From Bacteroidota bacterium (GTDB taxonomy: Bacteria; Bacteroidota; Bacteroidia; Bacteroidales; Tenuifilaceae): a stretch of 64,000 bases of DNA. Below are positions 16,444-25,980 of this stretch, one piece after another. The notes under the pieces were generated by a model that saw nothing but the letters and a program-made list of their open reading frames with translations, searched no databases and was not told the DNA's origin. The position numbers were made by a program, and so were the translations under genes. Where the stretch lies: contig JAKQKB010000173.1 in the NCBI GenBank assembly GCA_029560875.1, positions 1-64,000 on the forward strand, read 5' to 3'. Numbering within the stretch: position 1 is the stretch's first letter; each line of letters opens with the position of its first letter.

Positions 16444-16995
16444 ATGTCGATATCAAAATTACTTAGGATTTTACACCGGGATATCAGTTATTTCTTTACT
16501 GGAATGATACTGATTTATGCTATTACAGGAATATTGCTAAATCACTTAAAGGATATTAATCCATACTATATTATTGATGTTCGCAAGGTGGAATTAAAAC
16601 TCCCAACCGACACATTGCAAATTACTAAGGAATTAGTTGCCCAAAAACTTGAAACGTTTAATGAATACGAGGTAAAGTCATTTTACTATCCACAGCCAAA
16701 CACCCTGAAAATATTTGTGAAGGATGGAACTATTACTGCCAATATTGAAGAGGGAACTGCATTGATAGAGAAAAGTACCCGTAGACCAATTCTCTATCAA
16801 CTCAATATGATGCATAAGAACAGACCTCATAGCTGGTGGACTTGGTTCAGTGATATTTTTGCTCTAGGGTTGATAATTATTACAATTACTGGGCTTTTCC
16901 TAATAAAAGGTAAGAAAGGTATTACCGGTAGGGGGGCTATACTAGTATTAGCTGGTATTGTGCTACCAATAGTTGCGATGTTCGTATTTTTTTAG
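16444..16995 (+). CDS. PepSY-associated membrane protein
   Basis: The 183-residue protein has the layout of the PepSY-associated TM family. The N-terminal LLRILHRDISYFFTGMILIYAITGILL contains the first membrane span and the typical LHR motif. A soluble periplasmic loop with a PepSY-like fold follows (about 45-115), then MMHKNRPHSWWTWFSDIFALGLIIITITGLFL with the second span, and a third span at the C-terminus. Relatives occur next to iron or heme uptake and in cytochrome-linked membrane reductases; no such partner is near here. I chose the ATG at 16444 instead of a TTG two codons upstream. Confidence 0.8.
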   Translation: MSISKLLRILHRDISYFFTGMILIYAITGILLNHLKDINPYYIIDVRKVELKLPTDTLQITKELVAQKLETFNEYEVKSFYYPQPNTLKIFVKDGTITANIEEGTALIEKSTRRPILYQLNMMHKNRPHSWWTWFSDIFALGLIIITITGLFLIKGKKGITGRGAILVLAGIVLPIVAMFVFF

Positions 16996-17003
16996 TTCAC
17001 TTA

Positions 17004-18098
17004 TTAATTTAGAAGTTCTTTAATTGGAGCAATTAATTTGTGTTCCTCTTTGTTCCATTGTAACTCAACAGAGGCCTTTTGAACATTTTTGGTGATTTGT
17101 TCACGTAGATTTTTATCTTCGAAAAAGTCGGCAACTTGGTCGGCTAGTTCTCTGGGATTTCTTGATTTTGCAACCAACCCAATTCCATAATTATTTACAA
17201 GTTTAGCCATTTCGGGTAAGTTGCTAACCAATACGGGTACTTGCGCTGCAACGTAATCGAACACCTTGTTTGGCAGTGCTAATTTGTAATTTAACCCCAT
17301 ATCCTCCTCAAGCGATAATCCTAACCAAGCAGTGCAAGTTAGGCGGTATAACTCTTCAGGGCTGAGCCGGCCAATGAATTCTACCCTGTCGAAAAGTTTT
17401 TGGTCAAGCATCCTTTTCCTTAGCTCAATTTCAATATCACCGGTACCCACTATAACAAGGCGGTAGCAAGTTAAGAAGTTCATCATATCAATTGCCAATT
17501 CAATACCTCTACCTATATTCAGTGAGCCTTGGTAAATTATTGTTGGTTGTTTGTCCTTAAATGCTTCAATTTCTTTACGTATAGGTAAATTTCTCACAAC
17601 AATAGGGTTTACTTTATATCTTCTATTTAGTTCTTCTGAAATGCTTTCAGATACAGTAAGTACATAATTAGGCCTTTTTATGAAAATACGTTCTGTTATT
17701 CGCCAAATCATTTTTTTTAAAGGGCGATTAATTAACTCTGGAATTTCAGTAAACAGTTCGTGACTATCGTACACCATCCTTTTAAACCTAAATATTGCAC
17801 CCAAACTGCAGCCCGGTAGAGTGTCTAAATCGTTGGCGTATACTAAAGAAACCCTGGAGAATAAGAGTGATATAAAAATCCTGAAATTGAAGAATATATA
17901 AAACAATGGTCCTTTCAAGAACAGCGGTTTTATATATTTAACTTTGTATGGTTTGTTGTTTGAAATAGAACTATTGATAGGCTTACGCCCAATAACTACA
18001 ACATTGTAGCCTTGATTGAATAGGGAATTAGCTGTTCTATGAACTCTCTGGTCAGTTACAAGGTCGGAATTAGCGTAAATTCTAATAGTTCTTTTCAT
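17004..18098 (-). CDS. Glycosyltransferase, GT4-like
   Basis: The 364-residue protein has two Rossmann halves of the GT-B fold. The N-terminal acceptor half shows SDLVTDQRVHRTANSLFNQGYNVVVIGR. The C-terminal donor half shows IIYQGSLNIGRGIELAIDMM, RLVIVGTGD and LGLSLEEDMGLNYKLALPNKVFDYVAAQVPVLVSN, the EX7E-like nucleotide-sugar-binding region. VYANDLDTLPGCSLGAIF and VYDSHELFTEIPE are typical of GT4 enzymes that build surface polysaccharide. Donor and acceptor cannot be assigned. The ATG at 18098 (MKRTIRIY) is preferred over one three codons upstream. The gene is divergent from murB and stands outside any visible polysaccharide cluster. Confidence 0.85.
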   Translation of the reverse strand: MKRTIRIYANSDLVTDQRVHRTANSLFNQGYNVVVIGRKPINSSISNNKPYKVKYIKPLFLKGPLFYIFFNFRIFISLLFSRVSLVYANDLDTLPGCSLGAIFRFKRMVYDSHELFTEIPELINRPLKKMIWRITERIFIKRPNYVLTVSESISEELNRRYKVNPIVVRNLPIRKEIEAFKDKQPTIIYQGSLNIGRGIELAIDMMNFLTCYRLVIVGTGDIEIELRKRMLDQKLFDRVEFIGRLSPEELYRLTCTAWLGLSLEEDMGLNYKLALPNKVFDYVAAQVPVLVSNLPEMAKLVNNYGIGLVAKSRNPRELADQVADFFEDKNLREQITKNVQKASVELQWNKEEHKLIAPIKELLN

Positions 18099-18135
18099 AG
18101 AAAACAAATTTGTGCTAATATAAACACTAAATGCT

Positions 18136-18143
18136 TATATTTG
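18136..18143 (+). promoter_or_regulatory. -7 promoter element of murB
   Basis: TATATTTG, an exact TAnnTTTG match, lies 19 bases before the murB ATG; it supports the start at 18162 over the one at 18039. Confidence 0.6.
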
Positions 18144-18161
18144 TTGAGTAAATCCATACTA

Positions 18162-19175
18162 ATGTTTGTAATCAAGAAAAACATATCGCTCAAGCGTCAC
18201 AATACATTTGGGATTGACGTATCTACGAACTACTATGCAAAGGCCAATACTGTTGAGAAGGTTCTTTATGCTATTAACTTTGCATCGTACAATAAGGTTC
18301 CTATTTATATACTAGGAGGAGGAAGCAATATCCTACTCACCAAAGATTTTGATGGAGTTATTATTAACCCTGCAATACAGGGGATTACATTGATGGAAGA
18401 TATGCCCGAAGATGTAGTACTCCGTGCTGGTGCTGGTGTTAACTGGGATACTTTTGTGGACTATTGTGTTGAACGTGGACTTGGCGGCGTTGAGAATTTA
18501 TCGAATATACCCGGAAATGTTGGTGCTGCACCAATTCAAAATATTGGGGCTTATGGTGTGGAGGCAAAGGATACTATTGTGAAAATTGAAGGAATTCAAA
18601 TTGATAGTAGAAAAGTAGTTGAGTTGAATAACTCCGAATGCCGGTTCGATTACCGCGATAGTGTATTTAAACAAGAGCTAAAAGGAAAGTTTGTTGTAAC
18701 CTATGTTTGGTTTAAACTTAGCAAAAATGCTGTTTTGCAAACTAATTATGGAAATCTTGATGATGAACTTAGTAGGTTAGGAGAAAGAACTTTAAGAACG
18801 GTTAGACAGGCAGTTATTAACATTCGTACAGCAAAATTACCCGACCCTAATATTATTGGAAATGCTGGTAGTTTCTTTAAAAATCCAATTGTTGAGATAT
18901 CGCAGTTCAATGCTATAAAGTTGAAATATCCCAATGTTCCTTCGTACCCAGTTTCCGAAAGTTTTGTCAAAATCCCCGCAGGGTGGCTAATTGAGCAGTG
19001 CGGATGGAAAGGCAAGCAAGTTGGAAATTGCGGTGTTCATGCTAATCAAGCGTTGGTTATTGTGAATTATGGCAATTCAACAGGGGCGGAGATATTGAAT
19101 TTTGCACAATCCATTCAAAAATCCGTGGAGCAAACCTTCTCCGTAAAATTAGAAATGGAAGTTAACGTGCTGTAA
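18162..19175 (+). CDS. murB: UDP-N-acetylenolpyruvoylglucosamine reductase
   Basis: MurB reduces UDP-GlcNAc-enolpyruvate to UDP-MurNAc in cytoplasmic peptidoglycan precursor synthesis, with FAD and NADPH. Motifs are ISLKRHNTFGIDV (N-terminal FAD contact), ILGGGSNILL, NLSNIPGNVGAAPIQNIGAYG (flavin loop) and GNAGSFFKNP with the catalytic serine. WLIEQCGWKGKQVGNCGVHANQALVIVN carries the C-terminal block. Length 337 residues matches the long type-I enzyme. The start at 18162 (MFVIKKNISLKRH) lies just after a promoter element. Confidence 0.95.
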   Translation: MFVIKKNISLKRHNTFGIDVSTNYYAKANTVEKVLYAINFASYNKVPIYILGGGSNILLTKDFDGVIINPAIQGITLMEDMPEDVVLRAGAGVNWDTFVDYCVERGLGGVENLSNIPGNVGAAPIQNIGAYGVEAKDTIVKIEGIQIDSRKVVELNNSECRFDYRDSVFKQELKGKFVVTYVWFKLSKNAVLQTNYGNLDDELSRLGERTLRTVRQAVINIRTAKLPDPNIIGNAGSFFKNPIVEISQFNAIKLKYPNVPSYPVSESFVKIPAGWLIEQCGWKGKQVGNCGVHANQALVIVNYGNSTGAEILNFAQSIQKSVEQTFSVKLEMEVNVL

Positions 19176-19201
19176 TTGTTATTGTACATCTGAAAAATTA
19201 T

Positions 19202-19209
19202 TACTTTTG
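19202..19209 (+). promoter_or_regulatory. -7 promoter element of ppa
   Basis: TACTTTTG, an exact TAnnTTTG match, lies 48 bases before the ppa ATG and 27 bases after the murB stop, so ppa has its own promoter. Confidence 0.6.
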
Positions 19210-19256
19210 CGGGCTAATTTTTAGTCACGTTCATTTAAATAATAGCGAATAACATT

Positions 19257-19943
19257 ATGGCAAACAGAATTATGGACCCCATTGGACGACTAATGGGACT
19301 TAGGTATAAATCGCATCCTTGGCACGGGGTTGATGTAGGGCCACTTTCACCAGAGATATTAACCTGTTTTATTGAAATGGTTACAACAGATACTGTAAAG
19401 TATGAGGTTGATAAAGTTTCAGGGTATCTCAAAATTGATCGTCCACAGAAATACTCAAATGTTCTTCCTGCTCTGTACGGATTTATTCCACAAACTCTTT
19501 GCGACAATAAAGTTGCTCAACTTGCCAGCGAAGCTACTGGCAAAACAGATTTGATGGGCGATGGCGATCCTCTGGATATCTGTGTACTTACTGAGAAAAC
19601 TATTTCGCATGGGAATATACTAGTGCAGGCAATACCAATTGGTGGATTTAGGATGATAGATGGAAATCAGGCTGATGATAAGATTATCGCAGTTCTCAAG
19701 GATGATGCAGTTTATGGCCATTATAAGGATATTTCGGAATGCCCTGAGCAGGTTGTTACACGCTTAAAGCATTACTTCTTAACCTACAAAGATTTGCCTG
19801 GAACTTACCGCGATTGTGAAATTACCCATATTTACAGCGCCAAGGAAGCGCACAGTATAATCAATGCATCACTCTCAGACTATCGGAAAAAGTTTGAGAA
19901 TTTAGATATGATGCTATCCGAATACGGAATGATGAAACCATAA
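19257..19943 (+). CDS. ppa: Inorganic pyrophosphatase (family I)
   Basis: The enzyme hydrolyses pyrophosphate released by biosynthesis. The family I signature is DGDPLDICVLTE, with three Mg-binding aspartates. YEVDKVSGYLKIDRP and GFIPQTLCDNK are the substrate-binding lysine/arginine region, and GNQADDKIIAV follows. It is 228 residues, longer than the Escherichia coli enzyme by about 50, with an N-terminal extension (HPWHGVDVGPLSPEILTCFIE) typical of Bacteroidota homologues. It is single-gene, with its own promoter and terminator. Confidence 0.94.
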   Translation: MANRIMDPIGRLMGLRYKSHPWHGVDVGPLSPEILTCFIEMVTTDTVKYEVDKVSGYLKIDRPQKYSNVLPALYGFIPQTLCDNKVAQLASEATGKTDLMGDGDPLDICVLTEKTISHGNILVQAIPIGGFRMIDGNQADDKIIAVLKDDAVYGHYKDISECPEQVVTRLKHYFLTYKDLPGTYRDCEITHIYSAKEAHSIINASLSDYRKKFENLDMMLSEYGMMKP

Positions 19944-19945
19944 AA

Positions 19946-19968
19946 AAGAGCCGCATTTTGCGGCTCTT
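19946..19968. terminator. Bidirectional terminator between ppa and the chemoreceptor gene
   Basis: A 9-bp stem AAGAGCCGC/GCGGCTCTT with loop ATTTT is followed on the minus strand by TTTTTTAT. It is strong for the chemoreceptor gene and usable for ppa. Confidence 0.85.
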
Positions 19969-19982
19969 AGTTTATTACTATG

Positions 19983-22106
19983 TTAAAACTTTTCGTAATT
20001 ATCATCTGTGTCGGGTTTCAACTTTAGGTCAAATCCCTTTTGTGGAGGTTTAGCCGTAGGTTTTGTTTTACTATGAGAACTCTCTTTCTTGGGTTTTACT
20101 TCTTTATCTTCCTTAATTAATATATCTTCTTTTACTTTGTTAATCGCTTCATCACTTTGTTTAACAGTCTTTTTTAAGCTACGAGAATTTTGGGTATGCT
20201 GATTTATATCCTTCGACTTTGTTTTGAAACTACTTGCTATTTCAAGCAACAGTTCTGCTTGTGAAGCCATCTCTTCAGCACTTGAAGCCATCTCCTCAGA
20301 TACCGAGGCATTTTGCTGTGTAATAGAATTGAGTTGTTGAGTTGTAAGGTTTACCTGTTCGGAACCATCACGTTGCTCCTTGTTTGAATGCGATATTTCT
20401 AGAATTAACTCGCTAGTCTTCTGAATTTTGGGAATAATTACATTCAGCAAACTCGTTGCTTTATCGGTGATATTTACGCTGGCGGTGGAAAGTTGATTGA
20501 TTTCCTCTGCAGCATCGCGGCTTCGTTCTGCAAGGCGACGGACTTCTGCAGCAACCACCGCGAAACCCTTACCATGTTCTCCAGCACGGGCAGCCTCCAC
20601 CGCTGCATTTAGTGCAAGTAAATTTGTTTGGAAAGCAATATCGTTAATAATCTGAATTTTTTCTGCAATATTTTTGATAGAAGTCATACTCTCCTCCGAT
20701 GCTTCCTTAACCTTTGTTGCATCATCGGCCACTTGCGATGCAATTTTTTCTACCTCAAGGGAGTTTTGAGAACTCTGCTCAATATTTGAAACCATTTCCT
20801 CCATTGTTGATGATAGCACCTCTGTTGATGAGGCCAATTCCGAAGCACCCGAAGAAATCTGTTGTGCGGTTGCATTAAGTTGTGAACTAGTATCGGCAAT
20901 ATTCGAACTTGTATTCTGAAATTCGTAAACCATTGAGGTAAGCCTATCCTGCATTGATTTAAGCGCTCCTTGAAGTGTACCTATCTCGTCGCTTCTATCA
21001 ACTTCAACATCTGATGTTAGGTTGCCTTGAGCAATGGTGTTGGCAATGTTTACCGCTCCAAATATTGGTTTAATTATCTGATTGGCTTGCAGGTATATAA
21101 TAATTGTGAGAATGATTAAACCAATTAGCCCCACCAGCATAATTTGAAACATTAAACTTTTGCTCTCGGCTAATACTTCGTTTCGTGGTATAAGAACAAC
21201 TAGTGACCAAGGTTTTGGTGATTTCCCAATATTTACTGGTGTTACAAATGCAAATTGGTTGGTTCCTGAAATATCTTCAAATTCAAAGTTTTTTGTTTCG
21301 CCATTGGCAATAAGATTATTGATATCTATACTTCCTGACTTAACTATTTCCTTGACATTTTTGTTGATATTTTTGCTATCTGGGTAAGCGGCAACCAAGC
21401 CCTCGTTTGAAACTAAAAAACCAAAACCTGTGCCATACAACTTAATGTTCTTTAATGTTTCTGAAAGTTCCTTTAAGTCGATATCAATTCCAATAGCACC
21501 AATTACATTTTCGTTTTCTATTATGGGGTACACGAAACTAGTTTCGAAGAAGTTATCGGCTTCGTTTCCAGTATATGAATAAAAGTAGGGTTCCATGATA
21601 GTTTCTACACGGTTACTTTTTGGTATCGTATAGTAATCCTCGTCAAACATTGAATCTTTTCCAGGTTCAATAACAATCTTACCCTTATCTTTGTAATAGG
21701 TGAAATTGAAACGTCCACTAACATCATAGGGGTAAACAGATTTGTATGAACCGTCTGAACCATCGAGCATATTAGGCTCCCACATCGACCAAGTAGCGAG
21801 ATAATTGGGGTTCGACACTAAGGCCTCCTTTAGAAGATTTTGATAGATTGTTCGGTTTTTAACCGAGGCTCCTCTTAAAGTAAAAAAACTATTTTTTAGG
21901 TTTAAGGTTGTTTCTAAAGGTTTTTCTAAATAGTTTCTAATTATAACAGTAGCTTCATTTGCTTTACTTTTGCTTAACTCCGTTGCACTTTTCAATGCAT
22001 TGTTTCTGCTGGCAATAGTGATGTAAAGAATTGTTGCTGTGAATATTACTATTGTTAACCCCAAAATATTCAGCATTAACTGTGTCCTTAAACTTTTACT
22101 TTGCAT
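19983..22106 (-). CDS. Methyl-accepting chemotaxis protein with Cache sensor
   Basis: The 707-residue receptor has an N-terminal membrane span (about 12-32), a periplasmic double-Cache-like domain (about 35-310, with [38 protein letters not shown] and [16 protein letters not shown]), a second span (about 320-345), HAMP and a cytoplasmic signalling rod. The hairpin tip [20 protein letters not shown] followed by [24 protein letters not shown] is canonical for CheA/CheW contact. The last ~80 residues are lysine-rich and low-complexity ([19 protein letters not shown]). Cache domains bind small metabolites; the ligand is unknown. No che genes are nearby, so it is an orphan receptor. Confidence 0.93.
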   Translation of the reverse strand: MQSKSLRTQLMLNILGLTIVIFTATILYITIASRNNALKSATELSKSKANEATVIIRNYLEKPLETTLNLKNSFFTLRGASVKNRTIYQNLLKEALVSNPNYLATWSMWEPNMLDGSDGSYKSVYPYDVSGRFNFTYYKDKGKIVIEPGKDSMFDEDYYTIPKSNRVETIMEPYFYSYTGNEADNFFETSFVYPIIENENVIGAIGIDIDLKELSETLKNIKLYGTGFGFLVSNEGLVAAYPDSKNINKNVKEIVKSGSIDINNLIANGETKNFEFEDISGTNQFAFVTPVNIGKSPKPWSLVVLIPRNEVLAESKSLMFQIMLVGLIGLIILTIIIYLQANQIIKPIFGAVNIANTIAQGNLTSDVEVDRSDEIGTLQGALKSMQDRLTSMVYEFQNTSSNIADTSSQLNATAQQISSGASELASSTEVLSSTMEEMVSNIEQSSQNSLEVEKIASQVADDATKVKEASEESMTSIKNIAEKIQIINDIAFQTNLLALNAAVEAARAGEHGKGFAVVAAEVRRLAERSRDAAEEINQLSTASVNITDKATSLLNVIIPKIQKTSELILEISHSNKEQRDGSEQVNLTTQQLNSITQQNASVSEEMASSAEEMASQAELLLEIASSFKTKSKDINQHTQNSRSLKKTVKQSDEAINKVKEDILIKEDKEVKPKKESSHSKTKPTAKPPQKGFDLKLKPDTDDNYEKF

Positions 22107-22263
22107 AGTTATAGTTTTAAGTTATCAATAGAAGCTGGGTGTAAAGACTCTACTTAATTGTGTAAGTTATGAAAATATACTTCAAAGGCAAATAAAATTA
22201 AAACAATTGTTTGCTTAAAAGGTTGATGAAGAAGTGCTTTGTTGCAATTTAAGCACCTCTTAT

Positions 22264-22305
22264 GGCGAATGATTTATGTGTACAAATAAAAATAAACCAT
22301 TCGCC
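22264..22305. repeat. Inverted repeat in the gap between chemoreceptor and oxidoreductase genes
   Basis: GGCGAATGaTTTAT (22264-22277) pairs with ATAAAcCATTCGCC (22292-22305), one mismatch, 14-base loop. There is no T-tract, and it is about 160 bases upstream of the chemoreceptor start, so it could be an operator-like or REP-type element. The rest of 22107-22399 shows nothing else apart from the terminator listed next. Confidence 0.45.
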
Positions 22306-22341
22306 GGTGATGGTATTTTGATTTTCAATGATTTAATAAAT

Positions 22342-22378
22342 AATAATAAAAGCCAATTTTTAATTGGCTTTTATTATT
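22342..22378 (-). terminator. Terminator of the old-yellow-enzyme gene
   Basis: A perfect 17-bp inverted repeat around AAAAGCCAATT/AATTGGCTTTT with a 3-base loop lies 22 bases after the minus-strand stop at 22400. T-rich flanks occur on both sides. Confidence 0.75.
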
Positions 22379-22399
22379 TAAGAATGACAAATTCGAAAT

Positions 22400-23446
22400 C
22401 TATTCACTGAATAGAGGACACGATTCTGCCTTAGTAAACCTTTTGCATCGAGGCTGACAGTCTATACAGTATATTATAGGTTCATTATTTTTGGTCTTAT
22501 TTGCCCAATGGGCATCGGTAAGCATATCGCGCCCAATTGCAACAAAGTCCGCAAGGCCATTGCTTATTAATTTATTTGCCCTTTCGGGTGTTTGAATTTG
22601 GTTAACTACAACAACCGGAACTTTAACCGATTTCTTGATTTCGGTTCCCATGTAAACAATGGAGTTGAATTCAAATCCTGCAGGAATTTCTGCATTAATT
22701 CCTTTTTCACCACCATGCGATGCATGAATAATATCTACACCTTTTTGCTCTAGAATTTTTGCAACCTCAATGCCATCTGCAAGGGTAGGAGCGCAGGCAG
22801 CAAGCCTATACCCAATAATAAAGTTGCTATTGGTAGATGATTTAATCCCATCAATAATTTCGGATGCCAATCTTAGCCGATTTGTAACAGAACCACCATA
22901 TTCATCAATCCGATGATTAATTGCTGATGAGGCAAATTGACTTAACAAGTATCCGTGTGCTCCGTGTAGTTCAACACCATCAAAGCCGGCTTTCTCTGCA
23001 CGAATTGCAGCAGCAATAAACTCATCGCGAATTCGGTGAATTTGCTCGATGGTCATTTCAACTGTGCGCTCATTTTCTGGATCAACAGAAGGGCCGTATG
23101 CAAATTCAGAAACTGCTTTGCGGGTTACCAACCCTGCATGATGAATTTGCAATAACGTTACAGCACCATGTTTGCGACAAGCATCAGTAATCAATTTTAA
23201 TCCAGCTATATGGCTATCGTCCCAGGCTCCAAGTTGATAGTTAAAAATCCTTCCTTGCTGATTAATGCAAGTTGCTTCAACAATAATAAGCCCAGCACCT
23301 CCTTTTGCACGCTCTTCGTAATGAGAAACATGACGGGGCGTTGCTATTCCATCGGTTTGTGCCCAAGCAAAGTTTACAAGCGGCGGAAATACAATTCTGT
23401 TCTTAATTTCCTTTCCTTTTATTGTAATAGGTGTGAATATGTTCAT
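22400..23446 (-). CDS. NADH:flavin oxidoreductase / old yellow enzyme family
   Basis: The 348-residue protein is the FMN-binding TIM barrel of the OYE family without the C-terminal iron-sulfur/NAD domain of 2,4-dienoyl-CoA reductase, although a cysteine set at the end (CIDCQPRCKRFTKAESC) recalls the start of the cluster-binding region of that group. Motifs are KNRIVFPPLV, HAGLVTRK, GFDGVELHGAHGYLLSQF and FVAIGRDMLTD. It should reduce activated C=C bonds in cytosolic substrates; the substrate is unknown. It may be a truncated BaiC-like enzyme needing a separate partner. It has its own promoter and terminator. Confidence 0.88.
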   Translation of the reverse strand: MNIFTPITIKGKEIKNRIVFPPLVNFAWAQTDGIATPRHVSHYEERAKGGAGLIIVEATCINQQGRIFNYQLGAWDDSHIAGLKLITDACRKHGAVTLLQIHHAGLVTRKAVSEFAYGPSVDPENERTVEMTIEQIHRIRDEFIAAAIRAEKAGFDGVELHGAHGYLLSQFASSAINHRIDEYGGSVTNRLRLASEIIDGIKSSTNSNFIIGYRLAACAPTLADGIEVAKILEQKGVDIIHASHGGEKGINAEIPAGFEFNSIVYMGTEIKKSVKVPVVVVNQIQTPERANKLISNGLADFVAIGRDMLTDAHWANKTKNNEPIIYCIDCQPRCKRFTKAESCPLFSE

Positions 23447-23477
23447 TGTTTATGAGTTTATAAAGTTTAAAAGTTTA

Positions 23478-23485
23478 CAAAGATA
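23478..23485 (-). promoter_or_regulatory. -7 promoter element of the old-yellow-enzyme gene
   Basis: TATCTTTG on the minus strand (TAnnTTTG) lies 32 bases before the ATG at 23446. Confidence 0.5.
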
Positions 23486-23584
23486 AGGGTTTATGAAATA
23501 AAATGTTAATCATAGCAATTTGATAACAATTCAATTTTATTAATGAACTTTCTAACTTTTAAACTTTACAAACTTTCATTTTTT

Positions 23585-25129
23585 TTAGTCTTTCATAGTA
23601 GTTATTGTAATACGCCTTTCGGCTTTGAGCTCGTTTTTATTAACCTTTTTCATTCCTCGAGTACCAATAAGTATGGTTTGCATGTCGTCAACAATAAATT
23701 CGTAACCATCCTGATTTTTTGTTCTAAGACCACCAAACGCTAATTCCTGAGCATTAAGTTGAAGGGTTTCTACTCCAAAAGGTTCAGAGCATTCAAATTC
23801 GTAGGGTAACTCATAAACTTTATTCACCTTATCGGTGCTTATGTAGTAATTATCAAGCAAAAGAACTTTTTGTCCATCGGCCAAGTGATAAATTACTCTT
23901 AAGTAGCACTCCTTATTGGCGCGAACCGAGAGTTTCATGTGCTCACCCTTAGTAAAAATTAAATTTTCGGAACCCTTGTTTGTCCAAATTTCAATATTTA
24001 AATCGCCTCCCTCAATTTCTCCCTTTGAAAATATTCTCATATTAGCATATGCATCCTGAAAGTTCTCTGGCTTTGTTTGAAGGTTGGCTTGTCCCAATTT
24101 CGCCACCGAGAGTTTAACCTCTGAACTAGCTATTGGCTTCCCCGTTTCTATGTTACGAGTTATGCAAACAACCCGAATACTATTACCTTCTTCCCAATAT
24201 GTTCCAGATATTAGAGTTCCTTTATTTGTTGAGGCTTGATTTACGTTAACAAAGTTATCAATATTTATTCCCGATGCAATCAACTTCTGTTCTAGGGCAA
24301 TTTGCATTATGCGTGAGAATGGACTATTCATTCCTGACTCCTGATACGTAAAATATGATAGTTTGATTGGCGCATCAAACTTATCTTTTATAGAGGCTAT
24401 TTCGGTTGCTATTATTGAGGTAGCCTCGTCGAGTGTTAAATTTTCGGCCTTACGAATTTTTCCCGATTGCCTATCGAGTTCTCCTCTTAGTTTGCTGTAA
24501 TCATTATACTTAATCAAATCGTTCGATGCCGTTTTGTTGATTGCAACTAAAAGTGTTTGAGCTTCTTCTGCTTCGCGGAAAAGCGTTTGACATTCGGTTA
24601 TTAACTTTAATGCTTCATCGCGACTGTTGCTATCATTCAACTTTATTATTGCTGTAATTTTTTCGTTTATTAGTGTGAGGTTGCGCTTAACAACTTCGTT
24701 GTAGTGCTTACTTAAATCTGAACGTTTAGCGTAAACAATAGCATAAACGGTTTTCGATTTTTTGTCATAAGCCGATTCACTCTTCAATCCAGTAACTTTG
24801 AGATTACTTGCCGATGTACTACTTTGCTGGAATGTTTGGTGCAATTTGTTGTCCATTTCTATAGTGTTTATAGTTGAAATGGCTGTAATGGTTGTTTGAA
24901 TGGACTGTACCAAATTCGTAGTTGCCAAGTCAATCAACTTTGCTTGGAGTTTGGGTAGTTCCTCTTTATTCCGATTTTGCTCGGATACAAAAGCGACAAT
25001 AAACTCACTTTCTGGGTATTGTTTTATACGTAGGCTGTCTGCAGCCCATTTGGGTGTTTGAGCATTATTATACTGATATGTAAATAAAAATAGGAGAGGG
25101 AGTATAAAATTGTAGGTCAAGGTTCTCAT
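23585..25129 (-). CDS. Secreted LPP20/DUF4384-like protein
   Basis: The 514-residue protein has a cleavable signal peptide (MRTLTYNFILPLLFLFTYQYNNAQ) and no lipobox, so it should be periplasmic or surface-exposed. The N-terminal ~130 residues (SEFIVAFVSEQNRN, ATTNLVQSIQTTI, KTVYAIVYAKRSDL) resemble the LPP20/FlgT-N-like fold. The central part is helical. The C-terminal part (FTKGEHMKLSVRANKECYLRVIYHLADGQKVLL) resembles DUF4384, a beta-sandwich often found with TPR or kinase proteins. Function is unknown. It is monocistronic and divergent from the HAD gene. Confidence 0.7.
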   Translation of the reverse strand: MRTLTYNFILPLLFLFTYQYNNAQTPKWAADSLRIKQYPESEFIVAFVSEQNRNKEELPKLQAKLIDLATTNLVQSIQTTITAISTINTIEMDNKLHQTFQQSSTSASNLKVTGLKSESAYDKKSKTVYAIVYAKRSDLSKHYNEVVKRNLTLINEKITAIIKLNDSNSRDEALKLITECQTLFREAEEAQTLLVAINKTASNDLIKYNDYSKLRGELDRQSGKIRKAENLTLDEATSIIATEIASIKDKFDAPIKLSYFTYQESGMNSPFSRIMQIALEQKLIASGINIDNFVNVNQASTNKGTLISGTYWEEGNSIRVVCITRNIETGKPIASSEVKLSVAKLGQANLQTKPENFQDAYANMRIFSKGEIEGGDLNIEIWTNKGSENLIFTKGEHMKLSVRANKECYLRVIYHLADGQKVLLLDNYYISTDKVNKVYELPYEFECSEPFGVETLQLNAQELAFGGLRTKNQDGYEFIVDDMQTILIGTRGMKKVNKNELKAERRITITTMKD

Positions 25130-25195
25130 AACATTATTGATTATAGTTACATAAACAATATTACGCCTATTTGAAACGATAACAAAATGATTGAT

Positions 25196-25203
25196 TAGTT
25201 TTG
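25196..25203 (+). promoter_or_regulatory. -7 promoter element of the HAD hydrolase gene
   Basis: TAGTTTTG (TAnnTTTG) lies 17 bases before the ATG, which would give a very short untranslated leader of about 10 bases. Confidence 0.5.
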
Positions 25204-25219
25204 TGAAAATTGAAATTGT

Positions 25220-25924
25220 ATGCTAAGTAAAGTAAAGGTTATAGGTTTTGATGCCGATGATACACTTTGGGATAACGAGCCCTTTTACAGGCAAGCTGAA
25301 CATAAGTTCTGTATGCTTTTGAAAGATTTTATGGATGAAGAAACCTTAAATAATGAACTTTACAAAACAGAAATAGGAAATCTGGCGCTGTATGGATATG
25401 GAATAAAGGCATTTACGCTATCGCTCATTGAAACTGCTATTAGGATTTCCAAGGGAAATGTAACTGCTGATATTATAAATCAAATAATAGAATTAGGAAA
25501 GCAACAACTTAATGAGCCTGTTAATCTGATTGATGATGTTGAAAAAGTGCTATCATCGCTAAAGCCTCATTATAAACTTATAGTTGCTACAAAAGGCGAT
25601 TTGTTAGACCAAGAGAAAAAACTTCAAAAATCGGGTTTGTCTAATTACTTTCATCATATTGAGATTATGAGCGATAAGGGTGAAAGTAATTATAGCGAAT
25701 TGATAAAACATCTTGATATTAAACCCAATGAGTTTCTTATGGTGGGTAATTCCTTGAAGTCTGATATTATTCCTGTATTGAATTTAGGAGGTTATGGTGC
25801 ATTTGTACCTTACCATACCACATGGCAGCATGAGTATGTGGATGAGAACAATGTGAAAAACGAACGGTTTATTCGACTAAACACATTATCTGATTTAAGA
25901 ATACATCTAAAGGATTTTGAGTAA
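25220..25924 (+). CDS. HAD-superfamily hydrolase
   Basis: The 234-residue protein carries the four HAD motifs. Motif I GFDADDTLWDNE holds the nucleophile and acid aspartates. Motif II is about LIVATKG, motif III contains Lys in SDKGESNYSEL, and motif IV is MVGNSLKSDIIPVLNLGGYG. An alpha-helical cap lies between I and II, as in phosphoglycolate phosphatase and the YjjG nucleotidase. It is probably a cytosolic small-molecule phosphatase; the substrate cannot be told. Confidence 0.88.
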   Translation: MLSKVKVIGFDADDTLWDNEPFYRQAEHKFCMLLKDFMDEETLNNELYKTEIGNLALYGYGIKAFTLSLIETAIRISKGNVTADIINQIIELGKQQLNEPVNLIDDVEKVLSSLKPHYKLIVATKGDLLDQEKKLQKSGLSNYFHHIEIMSDKGESNYSELIKHLDIKPNEFLMVGNSLKSDIIPVLNLGGYGAFVPYHTTWQHEYVDENNVKNERFIRLNTLSDLRIHLKDFE

Positions 25925-25929
25925 ATAAA

Positions 25930-25955
25930 AAAGAGCCGATAGAATTCGACTCTTT
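25930..25955. terminator. Bidirectional terminator between the HAD gene and the double adenylate kinase
   Basis: The stem AAAGAGCCGA/TCGACTCTTT is flanked by A and T tracts. The single C/A mismatch on the plus strand becomes a G-U pair on the minus strand, so the hairpin is best for the minus-strand kinase gene. Confidence 0.75.
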
Positions 25956-25980
25956 ATATTTAACATAATTCAGGTTGATT

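Noticed and set aside
19318-19336. TTGGCACGGGGTTGATG as a sigma-54 promoter
   Set aside because: It lies within the ppa coding sequence and the -12 half is TGAT, not TTGC.
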